A stretch of 64,000 nucleotides of DNA from Adineta steineri (lineage: Eukaryota > Rotifera > Eurotatoria > Adinetida > Adinetidae): contig CAJNOI010000174.1 of NCBI GenBank assembly GCA_905250115.1, forward strand, positions 1 to 64,000. The letters are read 5' to 3'. The position numbers were made by a program, and so were the translations under genes. How positions within the stretch are numbered: the first letter of the stretch is position 1; the number at the start of each line of letters is the position of its first letter. The notes beneath the pieces were generated by a model. The model was given only the letters and a program-made list of their open reading frames with translations, had not been told where the DNA came from and did not search any database. Shown here in pieces: positions 51,719-62,472 of the stretch.

Positions 51719-52415
51719 AACAAAATATTTGAATCAAGTCTAAAGTATATATTTATCTTTTCGCGTCATTAATCAATGTTAAGTATTGATATACGATAAA
51801 GGAGATATGATAGCAGCATGTTTTTTTTCTTTCGCTATGCGTCATATTAGTAAAGAATAAAATGCAAGAGACGCTCAGAGAGATATATATTACACTCCCT
51901 CGAAAGTACAAAAAAAAAAGAGAAAGAAAGAAACAAACAGAAAAGATATACGCATGAATATACATAACAATATAAAGAATATCGTATGTATATTCTACAG
52001 TACAAATATATTACTCTTTGACTTACTATGATAAACACTTCACTGNNNNNNNNNNNNNNNNNNNNNNNNNNNNNNNNNNNNNNNNNNNNNNNNNNNNNNN
52101 NNNNNNNNNNNNNNNNNNNNNNNNNNNNNNNNNNNNNNNNNNNNNAAAAAAGTTCAATGAAATGAAAAATTCGAGAAATATTCTTTTTATTAATTTTCGA
52201 TATTTTTAAATCATTCGTTTGTTTTCTTAACCAATTCTACTAAACAGAACAGAAAAAAAGCAAACAATATGGCGATTAAATGGAAATATTCTTCTAAAAA
52301 AAAGGAGTAATAAATACAAATGTTTGATTTAAATCTAATAAATTCTTTCGAATGAAGTTCTCATTTATTTTCAAACGATTTTCTTTCTCAATACGTCGAT
52401 TAAACGACGAAATAA
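51719..52415. other. Intergenic region with assembly gap
   Basis: Contains the 100-N gap at 52046-52145. The visible sequence is AT-rich with no recognised gene, and the promoter of the WDR20-like gene should be here. What the gap hides is unknown. Confidence 0.5.
52046..52145. other. Assembly gap (100 N)
   Basis: Exactly 100 Ns, presumably a placeholder for unknown length, in intergenic DNA. Confidence 0.99.
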
Positions 52416-55400
52416 ATGGCTCGAACAGAACCATCAAATATTAACCATTGTGTGGCTCCATCAATAACTTCACGTGTTAGTAATTTTACTAAAGATTCAA
52501 ATCAACGTAGTGATGAAATTAAAACAGAATTTACTTCACGTGAAGGTACATATAAAATCTCATCATTAATTGATAATCTCGGTAAAATTGGCTCAAGTAC
52601 ATGTCTTAATGAACCAGTTAAAATAACATTATTACCTCGTATACAAACTATTTACGAAACAACAAATAGTCAAACAAGTTCAAGACGCTCATCATCAACA
52701 AATAATCAAAATGATCATTCAATTGAACAAAAACAAACATCAATATCGAATGGAAATGAAACAAATCAACAAAATGGAAATATATTTCTTACAGATATTT
52801 TAGCATTTAATGTTGGAAGAGAATTAATTGTTTATGAATTTGCTGAAGCCACACAGGTAATTATGACATATCTATAGCTGTAAATTCGACGAATTACTAA
52901 GTTCCTCGAGACTCTATTTGATTAAATTAGATTTAAACCTTTATACATTCGAAAGGGTCAAGTTAGGTGAGCTCTAAAGGGGGTGATCGAAAAATCATGA
53001 CTTTTTTCTTACGCTAGAAATGTCATAATACGAAAGTCCTTGTCACCTAGTTCACGGGGTAGTTCCATGAGGTTTCAAACACAAACACACAAAGTATTCA
53101 GAAAATTTTCTTTCCCCCCAAACTTTGTAGTTTTTTTCGCTGATCATTTTCGTACAAGGAAGTTTTGAATTCTATTGAGGAATGACAACGATATCGTCAA
53201 AATAAAAAACATAGTAAAATATGGTAAAATTGTTTAAATCCCATTTTTTCTTATAAAATACAGGAAAAAGTCGAGTCTTTAATCTCGAATCGACTATATT
53301 CCCAAGAAATGTGACATAGTAGGTTTTGTAGAGAAAACTATGCCCTACAAAACTTACTATGTCATATTCCTTGAGCATACAGTCGGTTCGAAATTAGAGA
53401 CTCGACTTTTTCCTGTATTTTATAAGGAAAATAATCGGATTTTAAGCTACTTTATTATGTTTTTTATTTTGACGATAGCGTTGTCATTTCTCTATAGAAT
53501 TCAAAACATCCTTATACGAAAATGATCAACGAAGAAGCTCTACAAAGTTTGGGGGGAAAAGAAAATTTTCTGAATACTTTGTGTTTGACATATCATGGAA
53601 CTGCCCATTACTAGACTCAGATACTCACCCATAAAAATCGCTGAAAAAAAACAGAATCAAATCTAGACAAACGAATGTCAGATTCGTGATCTAGGTGACA
53701 AGGACTCTCGTATTATGATATTTCTATCGTGAGGAAAGAATCATGATTTTCGACAAATTGTAGCTTGTAACTGTATGCTTTTCTTTTCTCGAGCATTACC
53801 AGTCGATTCAGCACAGTCCATAGCAATTAAAAACAGAAGATTACAGTTTTCAGGAAACTTAAATATCCGTAAACTCCAAATTCGGAGTACATTTAACTTG
53901 ATCATACGAAAGTGTTTTATATGCAAGAGAAATTAATTCTTTCTAGTCCAATTTCGGTGACCCACTTGATCATCGTGTTTATAAGCAAAATCATCAACCT
54001 ACTTGTCACGATATAACACAAAATCCAGATACAAATGGTTTACATATTCTTGTCGGATTTTCTAAAGGTCAAATACAATATATAAACATGCAAACAAAAG
54101 AACAAAAAGTTTTCAATGAAGGAGTATGTAAAAACTAAACAGAGAAGTTTCTTCAATGTAATTATTTTTCTATTGCAGAGTTATTTGGATAAAGCAAAAG
54201 TAACATGTATTAAATGGTTATCAAATCCTAAAACATATTTTCTTGCATCATATTCAAGTGGTTATTTATATGTATTTGATGAACAACTTAATTATCAACG
54301 TGATACAAATGTTCAACCAACATATTCAACAATAAAAGATGATGAAAAAAATTTTTCTATATCATATACAAAAGTATGGGTGTGATGTAAATAAATATAA
54401 AATTATGTTTTTGCTTTTGTAGAATAAATCTAAACAAACAAGAAATCCAGTATCACGTTGGTCAATTGGTAATGGAAGTATAAATGAATTTAGTTTTTCA
54501 CCTGATAATATTCTACTTGCTATTGTATCACAAGATGGATTTTTACGAATATTTAATTATGAAAAAATGGAATTAGTTGCTTATATGAAAAGTTATTTTG
54601 GTGGACTTCTTTGTGTAAGTATTTTCTTAATAGGAACATATAACTCGAAGTGTATATAAATAGGTATGTTGGTCTCCCGATGGTAAATATATTGCAACTG
54701 GTGGTGAAGATGATTTTATAACATTATTTACTCTTGATCCTGAAGAACATACTCCACGTGTAATATGTCGTGGGCATGGTCATACATCATGGATAAGTGC
54801 AATATCATTTGATCCATATATGAATGCTAAAACATATTATTCATCATTTATTCAAACATCATCATCATTATCATTAGATAATGATAATGATCCTATTGAT
54901 GGTATACGAAAAACAATTCCATGGACACGTAGTGATTCATCCTATTTTGATACAACTATTCCATCATTATTTTATCGTATTGGTTCAGTTGGACAAGATA
55001 ATCGTTTATGTTTATGGGATATAACAGAAGATGTACTTAAAATAAATTCAAATAGTAAACAAAATTCTTCAACATATCCATTAGTATCATCAGCGTCAAC
55101 AACAAATGGTTGTTCATTATTGTCATCATCGGATATAACAACAAATACTCAACCATCAACAACAAAAAGTTCATTTTCATCTATAACATCACGTCTTTCA
55201 TTTGTACGTAATTCCAATAAAGTAAATAAATCAACGGATGATATACCGGATTTATCATTAGTAACACTTTCGAATGGTATATCAAAAAAATCTCGAAAAT
55301 TATCTTTATTATCAAGTACATTGAGTGGAACAAAATCTTCATCATCGAAATTAACAACAAATTCTGATGATACAAATCAAACATCATTATCAATATTAAC

Positions 55401-56818
55401 AACTAATAATAATAATAATTTTTCATCACGTCGAACAAATTTTGATTTAACTAAAAGTACATTTGGTACAAATTTATGTCCGAAATTAGATGATATACAA
55501 GTTATTGAACCAATTATTACGGAATTTATAGCACATGAACGTTTAAATGGAATTTATTTTGGTGAAAATTATTTACTTACATCTTCACAAGATGGAATTA
55601 TTGCTATTTGGGAAAAACCACAAAAACTTCTAAATATTAATACTGTATGTAGAATCTTATGACTGTAATATAGAAGTGATTAGATAAGCACTAATGAAAA
55701 CTATCCAAGAGATGTTTACACTAAAAAATTGTTATATTCAGCTATCTTTAAATTTTTAATAGGAAATCATGATATAATTAAAAAATTTGTAAGTAGGTGA
55801 AGACATACTTCTGTAAAAATGTACTTAGTTTAAGTAAATTTCAAGATAAAAATTAGAGTAATGAACTTCGTTTCTTTTTTAGAGAAATAAATCTTAACGG
55901 ATGAAAATTCAGCATACGTATTAAAGTCTAAGAGAAGAATCATTTTGATAAGTTTTTCTCAAATACAGTAAAATCTTTCTTTGTGAACACCTCCGTTTTG
56001 TGAACGGTCTCAGGTCTGACGGAGCGGCTTTTGCTAGAAATCCATCTCTCCAATATGAACATCTTTTTTCCGGTCTCGTCTGGTATTGTCACCTCTTCAA
56101 TGTGAACATATATGCAGTGTTTTTTTCACCTCTTTCTACTTTCTGTCATATATTTTGTTTGCACTGGAAGTAGGTGCATTTTATACACGGTTCGAGTGCA
56201 GTGCGCTCGAACAACATATAGTATCAAGAAAATAGAATTAATTTTTGATCATAATAATAGTTTATCTCAACAATCTTTATCAGAAAAGTATCATATTTCA
56301 CTTGCTTCTGTATTTAACATCGTGAAGCGAAAGGCAGAATAATTACTAGAATCTAAATTAATAGATCTATATTTTGATTCGAAAGCAACAAGACAAACAA
56401 CATTAGAATAGATACTCGACTGTTTCTCTACTATTAAGGCACAAGTAAATATTCTAAGATTTCTTCCATTTCAGGCTATGTTATGTATTAACTCTATGAT
56501 GAACACTTTTTTCCAGTCCCGATGGTGTTCACATTAAGGAGATTTTAGTGTAAAGAAGCAATCGTCTGTTACTTTTTGTGAGCTATAGTTGGCTCTTGTT
56601 CGTAGAATATATCGCTCAGACTATAATCCTGATATGTTATGAACATTTCAGTGAATTTGAATATATCTGAACCGAGATCGATTTTTTTTTGAAAGGGGAT
56701 GTTAACAAATCATATCTTTTTTATTTTTATTCTAGACTGATGATCGAACAACGAGTTCAACAACATTAATTAACAGTAATTCTCATCATTCGACAGTTTC
56801 TCAACGATTATAAACCTT
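52416..56818 (+). CDS. WDR20: WD40 protein of the WDR20/DMWD family
   Basis: WDR20 binds and activates the deubiquitinases USP12 and USP46 in vertebrates. Exon 1 (52416-52856) has a polar N-terminus and ends FNVGRELIVYEFAEATQ. Next come the family blocks QPTCHDITQN and LVGFSKGQIQYINMQTKEQK, KVTCIKWLSNPKTYFLASYS, RWSIGNGSINEFSFSPDN, and [26 protein letters not shown] followed by ICRGHGHTSWISAISFDPY. A Ser/Thr/Asn-rich insert (about 55040-55460) interrupts the propeller, as in vertebrate WDR20. The sequence then resumes with LCPKLDDIQVIEPIITEFIA and TSSQDGIIAIWEKPQK. The last exon (56736-56812) ends STVSQRL. The first and last introns, each about 1.09 kb, are inflated by a palindrome and a pogo-like remnant. 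Paralogue choice (WDR20 or DMWD) is not decidable. Confidence 0.92.
52987..53753. repeat. Long palindrome (about 767 bases) in the first intron of the WDR20 gene
   Basis: The two arms are inverted copies meeting near 53338. The outer ends are TCGAAAAATCATGA (52987) and TCATGATTTTCGA (to 53753). Inner pairs include CTTGTCACCTAG with CTAGGTGACAAG, TTTCCCCCCAAACTTTGTAG with CTACAAAGTTTGGGGGGAAA, and AAATACAGGAAAAAGTCGAG with CTCGACTTTTTCCTGTATTT. The right arm has an extra stretch of about 80 bases (53595-53685) absent from the left. No transposase is encoded. A foldback element or an inverted duplication of a non-autonomous transposon are the likely explanations. Confidence 0.88.
55966..56550. 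mobile_element. Tc1/mariner-superfamily element remnant, pogo/Tigger-like
   Basis: A 585-base insertion in the last intron of the WDR20 gene. Terminal inverted repeats: CAGTAAAATCTTTCTTTGTG then AACACC on the left, CACTAAAATCTCCTTAATGT then GAACACC on the right (other strand). TA flanks both ends (55964-55965 and 56551-56552), the target-site duplication of this superfamily. Inside, a plus-strand frame to 56342 encodes KIELIFDHNNSLSQQSLSEK and then YHISLASVFNIVKRK, a helix-turn-helix of the pogo/CENP-B transposase type. The DDE catalytic part is absent, and stops break the rest, so it is a deletion derivative. Confidence 0.85.
56112..56342 (+). pseudogene. Fragment of a pogo/Tigger-type transposase (CENP-B-like helix-turn-helix)
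   Basis: Only about 40 residues at the C-terminal end of this frame resemble the DNA-binding N-terminus of pogo-family transposases. The rest of the protein is missing. It lies entirely inside the TA-flanked element. Confidence 0.75.
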
Positions 56819-57507
56819 TCTTTGTCTCTCATATATCATTGTACAGAACGAAAAAGCAGTTTATATATTAATAACTGTTATTCTATAAACAATATTCTTT
56901 TTCTTTTTAAAAATTTCTCTCAATTCTTTTTACAAAAGAATATGAGAGACTAAGTAGCCAAAAATATTCTTGTTATACTCACACACACACACATATAGAT
57001 ATATCCGGTGACTTTTTTCTGTCCTTTTTTTGTCTTTGAAATAATTAACTCCGTTCATGAATTCGCCTAAATTTTCTTTTTTAAAAGAACATCTATGTGT
57101 ATGTGTGCGTATGCTTTTAGAATTGCTTTGTACTTGTGCTGTGTTTATTTGACTGCTGTTGCTACTTTTTTTCTCTCTCTGAAAACTAATGTCCGTGTGC
57201 TGCTCGTTGTTAAAAACAAAGAAAAATCTTGATTCTAAGATAAAAATTAAAATATATAAATGTCTTATAAAAAAAAACAAAATCTATTTGTTTTCCATTT
57301 TTTTGATTATAAGAAAAAACAAAAAACCACAATGACGAAATTTCTTTTATATATTTGATCGATAAAACATGTCGAGGAATAACATAGTTAGCTTATGTTA
57401 TCTCACATGTTGAATCATTTCATGATTATTATATTAATCTTCTCTCTGAGTGGTTTTTGTTTAAATTTGTTTTAAAAACTATATATTCAATGCTTTAATT
57501 TTTATAG
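56819..57507. other. Intergenic region between WDR20-like gene and sulfurtransferase
   Basis: About 0.7 kb of T-rich DNA with a short CA tract near 56980. It ends in TAATTTTTATAG directly before the next ATG. No gene is recognised. Confidence 0.5.
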
Positions 57508-58873
57508 ATGAAAGCAACGAAAACTATTCCAGCATTACTTTCATGTCATGCATTGAAAGATCTTTTACGATCATCATCACAAAAAATTTCCGTTCTAGAA
57601 GCTGATATTGGAAAACAATTCGAAAACGAATTTCGACAGTAAGTTTCAGAACAATTAATTTATACTTTACATTTCAATTGTAAGTGATGTACAATTATAG
57701 GTATGTTATTTATTTAGTGGTCATATTCCAAAAGCTCGTTATTTTGATCAACTTGAATGTACAAAACCATCAAAATTGATTCCACGTGGTTTACCGGAAA
57801 CAAAATGTTTCGAATCTTATCTTTCAAAGATGGGTGTATCAAATAGTGATCATATCGTTCTTTATGATCGTTCACCAATAGGTTTTTATGCGACGAGTCG
57901 AGCTTGGTGGTTATTTAAAGTAGGTGTATTTTATTTTCGTTCGTATTTATATAATTGTTTTTAGACTCTTGGAGTTGATAGTCTATCAATTCTTAATGGT
58001 GGTTTCTATAAATGGCTAAAAGAAATCAATGAATTAGAATCATTCGATGATAGTACTCCTATATCACAAGAAGAAGTAGAAAATGAACAAATAAAAAGAA
58101 AAACCCAATTTTTATTTCGTACTATTTAGACAGGGAAATTTACTGTTCATAAAAATGAAGAAATGTTAAAAAATTATAAAGATATGTTACATATTGTTTC
58201 GACAAATGATAAAGAACAGCAAATTGTTGATGCACGACCACCAAATCTATTTTATGGTAAGAATTTATTTATTTAAATATTAAAATTATGTTTTTTTCTC
58301 TAGGTTCAAATGCCGGGCATTTACCTAATTCAGTAAATGTTCCATATACAGACGTATTTGATCAAACAAATCAATGCTTAAAATCAAAAGATGAACTTAA
58401 ACAAAGTATACAACAAAAAACCCAAATTCTTCATTCTTTTTTCTTTTAGTTTTTAACAGTGCAGGTGTTGATCTATCAAAACCAGCAATTTACAGTTGTC
58501 AAACAGGGACGACAGCAAGTACATTGGCTTTTGCTGCACATATTCTTGGTCAAGAATCTTTATCAGTTTATAATGTAAGATTTGTCTTCTTCTATTTCCT
58601 GAGAATTAAATGCACATTTATTATCTCATCATTCATATTAATGATGTTTGAGAAAATAAATCTTGTGCAAAATTAAACATGGCTAAAAAAATTTAATTTT
58701 TTATCAAAATCTAAGGACTGTTTGACGCTAAGACTTAAGTCATATTCAGCAGTATAATTTTGAAACAAATTCTATTTATTATTTTTATATTTTAGGGTTC
58801 ATTTACCGAATGGCAACAACGTGCACCGAAAGAATTCATTATTAATAATAAAATCGATACTCCTGCTGCTTAA
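57508..58873 (+). CDS. MPST: Thiosulfate/3-mercaptopyruvate sulfurtransferase (two rhodanese domains)
   Basis: Transfers sulfur from mercaptopyruvate or thiosulfate, in mitochondria or cytosol. It starts MKATKTIPALLSCHALKDLL with no strong targeting peptide. The first, inactive rhodanese domain has GHIPKARYFDQLECTKPS, LPETKCFESYLSKMGVSNSD and VLYDRSPIGFYATSRAWWLF, then SLSILNGGFYKWLKE. The second, catalytic domain has QQIVDARPPNLFYG, GHLPNSVNVPYTDVF and the active-site loop YSCQTGTTAS, whose Cys is the sulfur-carrying residue, then SVYNGSFTEWQQRAP. The loop CQTGTT differs from the CGSGVT (MPST) and CRKGVT (TST) loops, so substrate preference is open. Six short introns in phase. The ATG directly follows TTATAG. 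NDUFB11 starts 112 bases after the stop. Confidence 0.9.
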
Positions 58874-58919
58874 ATATGATAGTAATTTTTAATCGTTATT
58901 TTGTTTTTTTGTTGATTTT

Positions 58920-58925
58920 AATAAA
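58920..58925 (+). promoter_or_regulatory. Poly(A) signal of the sulfurtransferase gene
   Basis: AATAAA 46 bases after the stop codon and 60 bases before the next start codon. Confidence 0.6.
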
Positions 58926-58973
58926 AAAAACTAACTTGATAGAAGGTGATTGGAAATATTTATTAAATTTAAT

Positions 58974-58985
58974 AATTTATTTAAG
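58974..58985 (+). promoter_or_regulatory. T-rich AG acceptor directly before the NDUFB11 start
   Basis: AATTTATTTAAG abuts the ATG at 58986. With only 112 bases to the previous stop this could be a spliced-leader trans-splice acceptor within an operon; a 5'UTR intron is the alternative. Confidence 0.5.
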
Positions 58986-59733
58986 ATGATTGTACCCGGC
59001 AAAGCGGGCTATCAGTTATTAGCACGATGGCGAGGTCTTCTAATACATCCATCCGTGCGTAATATGATTGCTGGTCGTTCACGTTCGGAAACACCACAAG
59101 GTGTACCGGATGGTTCGTGAAATAAATTTTATGTTTTCTTTTAATTTAATTTTAATTTATAGATTGGGGTACTGCAAAACCACTTGATAAAGAACCAAAA
59201 TCAACACCCATTAAACGCGATGAAAAACGTATTGGTGCACCGGATGTAGTTAAAGGAAACGAAATTGAAACCTTATGGCCAACAGAACGTGAATTACAAG
59301 AAGGAGAATATACGAAACCTCAGTGGGAAAGAAAACAAGTCAATGTAAGATTATTCATATTTCCTTCGACGATTTAATTTATTTATAATTTTAGCATATA
59401 TGGTATGGTTATGATTATGGTGATAAATTTCGAGATGAAGCAAAAATGAAACAACGAATGTTTTCACTTGTTTCTGTTGGACTTTTTCTATTTTGGTTTA
59501 CATGGAGATACTTTCCCGATCGATTGTAAGTTCTTATTTTTAAATATTTAAACAAAAAAATGAATTTGAATTTTAGATTAACTCATTGGTGTCAACGTGA
59601 AGCATATCTTCGTTTAGCTGCCCGTGAAAGTCTTGGTCAAGCAGGTGTTAGTCCATGGTATGTCGATCCGGCTAAAGTTGCACCATTTTTACCAAGTGAT
59701 GAAGAACTTGGCGATATGCCCATTGAAATTTAG
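58986..59733 (+). CDS. NDUFB11: NADH dehydrogenase (complex I) beta subcomplex subunit 11
   Basis: An accessory subunit in the membrane arm of mitochondrial complex I. The protein of about 200 residues begins MIVPGKAGYQLLARWRGLLI, a basic amphipathic start fitting mitochondrial import. A polar stretch (ETLWPTERELQEGEYTKPQW) and IWYGYDYGDKFRDEAKMK precede the single membrane span SLVSVGLFLFWFTWRYF. The C-terminal segment LTHWCQREAYLRLAARESLG and then DPAKVAPFLPSDEEL aligns well with the end of animal NDUFB11 (WSRREAERLVKYRE and DPSKIQLPEDE). Four exons. It lies immediately downstream of the sulfurtransferase on the same strand. Confidence 0.82.
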
Positions 59734-60728
59734 AAAAAGAAAAAAAGACAACAGTAGATTATTATTATTGACACTCACACTTTTTTTTTCATCCCTCATT
59801 TTTCAATCTTGCTCGCTCTATTCGTGTAAATGACTGTGGTCTTCTTTTTTTTTTTGGATATTAAAAAACATAAATTTAACCGAAATCATTACGCTTTGTT
59901 TGATTATATTAAATCTTATTCATAAAAATTTCATAGTTACATTTGATGTATCCATCTACGGTAGTATATCGAAGATTGTATTAAAAAAACAGTATTAAAT
60001 TTAATGTTCGTTGATAATTAATAATCTAAATATCTAAAGAAAGTAAGTTTATTCAAGAAGTTAAATCGTATTAAATAAATTCTATTGATTTAATTTCATA
60101 ATACAATAGCGAAATTATTTATAAATATATATAAGAATTTGTTTAATAAAGATGGTGTATAGTTGGAGATAACTTTATTTCATTAAATAAACTCAGTGAA
60201 CTATTCCTACCGGTCGGGTTACACATCCGACGAAAAAATTAATTTTCTAAGAACAATTTCCCCTAAGAAAATGGAAGTTAAAACATAAACGTCCGAGAAT
60301 TTCGTCCGTCATCATATAAGACAAGATCTTTCTTTGTAAATAAAAGCTATTCGACATTGTCGAAACATTGGCCGGCAGTTAAAATTTCGTATATATACAT
60401 ACCAATAGGCATATTCGTACTAGTGTTGTTTGTAGATCAAACAAGGGCATTACATTGTTTTAGTAATTCACTATCTCTCTCTCGCTCTACAGCTGTTATG
60501 ATACAAAGATGGTGTACTTATCAAACACAGTATTCACTCATTCTGTTCTCTTCACATATGTATATATATAGTCAGTTAACATATGTTTTCTCTCGTCATT
60601 ATTCGATGCAAATCGTATCGATTCGTCAAGTGTGTATCTAGTTTTATTTTAATTTCAATTGACCGCATCTTTTAAATCAAATAATCTTATATTTATTTTT
60701 TTAAAAACACAAAAAAAAACACTTGATA
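59734..60728. other. Intergenic region upstream of the NHL protein gene
   Basis: About 1 kb, AT-rich. A patch around 60205-60310 has more GC (CCGGTCGGGTTACACATCCG). No gene or RNA is recognised; a 94-codon frame at 60357 has no domain. Confidence 0.45.
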
Positions 60729-62100
60729 ATGAATTCGTTTAATATCTCTCGGAAACGTCCATTTGGTTCCCCAGATAAGGAAAATGTATGGCCATCTATG
60801 CTAGGCATTGAAATGTAAGTAAACGATTTTTTTTTCTTATAAATTTATTTTATATTCATAATAATATTTTAGTAATGACACTTGTATTGCAAAAAAACAA
60901 CCACGTCTTGCTCTTGGTTCAGTGATTATCGATAAAAATTTTCTTCATTCAAGTTAGTATTATGATATTTAATCGTATTCAGTTTGAGTATTAACTTATG
61001 AATTCTTTTTATTTGTAGTTCCATATTCACCACCAGAACATTTCTATATTAAACCAGTTGATCGTAAGTATTGAAATAAAATATTTTTCATATTAATTAA
61101 TATCTTTTTTTTTTCTTCTAGCGTGGTCACCAGTAAAAAATGATTCAGTTCAACTTATTCCAAAACTTGATCATCGAACACCTCCTAGTAAATATAATAA
61201 ATTTCATAAATTATGAAAATATTTTGATTTTGTTTAGATCGTTCAGATACACGTTTTAAAAATGGTTCACTTCGACAAATATTAAAATGGACGCGTTCAA
61301 TAGGTGAATATGGTGATGGAAATAATGCATTTCGTGAACCGAATAGTGTTGCATGGCTTGATTGTGGAAAAATAGCTGTTGTCGATACGAATGCACATTG
61401 TATAAAAATGTTTGATAGTGAAAGTGGACAATTTCAATTTTCGTTTGGTCGTGGACGAACATTAGGTTGTCAAAATTTACTTTATCCATATCGTTTAGCT
61501 GTTGTACCTGATGGTAATGATCAATTAGTTGTTATTCAACGTCATCCACGTCCACAAATTCATATATTTAGTTGTCAAGGTGAATTTATACGACGATTTG
61601 GTCAACATTTAGAAAAACCACGTGCATTAACTGTTGATAAATCACATCGTATACTTGTTATTGAATCACAAATACAGAAATTACATATATTTTCACTTTA
61701 TGGACAAATTCTTTCTGTATTTTCATTTGAACAACATTTACAATTTCCAACATCAATATGTTCAAATAATTCGGAAATATTCATATCAGATAATCATCTT
61801 CATTCAATAAAAGTTTTTTCTTATACAGGACAAGTAATACGTGAAATCAAAGAAGATATTTATATACAATTTCCAACAAATATTAAATTGAATTCGAAAG
61901 GACAATTAATTATTATTGATAATCATCAAGGTTTAAATATAACAGTTTATGATGAAAATCAACAAAAAAAACGTTTAGGTGCATATACAGCACGAATATG
62001 TCATTCACAAATTCTTGATGTTACGATTCAAACAAATACAAATATTCTTCATTTAGCATCAAAAGATTATCGAGTTTATACTTATCAACTACCTTTGTGA
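60729..62100 (+). CDS. NHL-repeat protein related to Brat/NCL-1/TRIM2, lacking TRIM motifs
   Basis: Five exons. Residues 1 to about 115 are short, Pro/Ser-rich and basic: MNSFNISRKRPFGSPDKENV contains a putative nuclear signal (RKRP) and a KEN box, and PWSPVKND is a possible proline-directed kinase site. The rest is a six-bladed NHL propeller: FREPNSVAWLDCGKIAVVDT, LLYPYRLAVVPDGNDQLVVI, GEFIRRFGQHLEKPRALTVD, LQFPTSICSNNSEIFISDNH, IQFPTNIKLNSKGQLIIIDN and then ASKDYRVYTYQLPL. The blade order and the ending LASKDYR-YxY match the NHL domain of Drosophila Brat and worm NCL-1, which bind RNA and repress translation. There is no RING, B-box or coiled coil. Function as an RNA-binding repressor is inferred from the domain. 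Confidence 0.85.
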
Positions 62101-62472
62101 ATAAAATAAATTTTTATCACTTTTTTTAAACTTGTCAGTTTAGGCTATTTTTTATCGTTTATAAGTTGTTCATATATTTTTATCAGTTAACGTTCAGAGT
62201 TTTATTTTTAAATATATATATTTTTTATTATAAATTAAACAAAATTCTAACGACCTCTTTTATTCAAAATTTGACATAAGATAGATTTTTATTGGTCGGA
62301 GGCTTGGCCGATGATCATTGGTTAAAATATATGCTTACTCATTACTCAGTAGTTATAGTAAACTTGATATTTGCTACATTTTATTAACATGACAATAGTT
62401 GAATAGAACAATTAATTGATTTCATATAAAAATGAATAGATGATTGTTATTTAATTTCTCTGATAATTCTAG
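62101..62472. other. Spacer between the NHL gene and SEL1L
   Basis: A 372-base AT-rich spacer with an AATAAA at 62101-62106, immediately after the NHL stop codon, ending in TAATTCTAG directly before the next ATG. Nothing else is recognised. Confidence 0.5.

Noticed and set aside
53172..53525. Two similar short frames on opposite strands in the WDR20 intron, suggesting a duplicated small gene
   Set aside because: They are the same sequence on the two arms of the palindrome; no domain and no start context.
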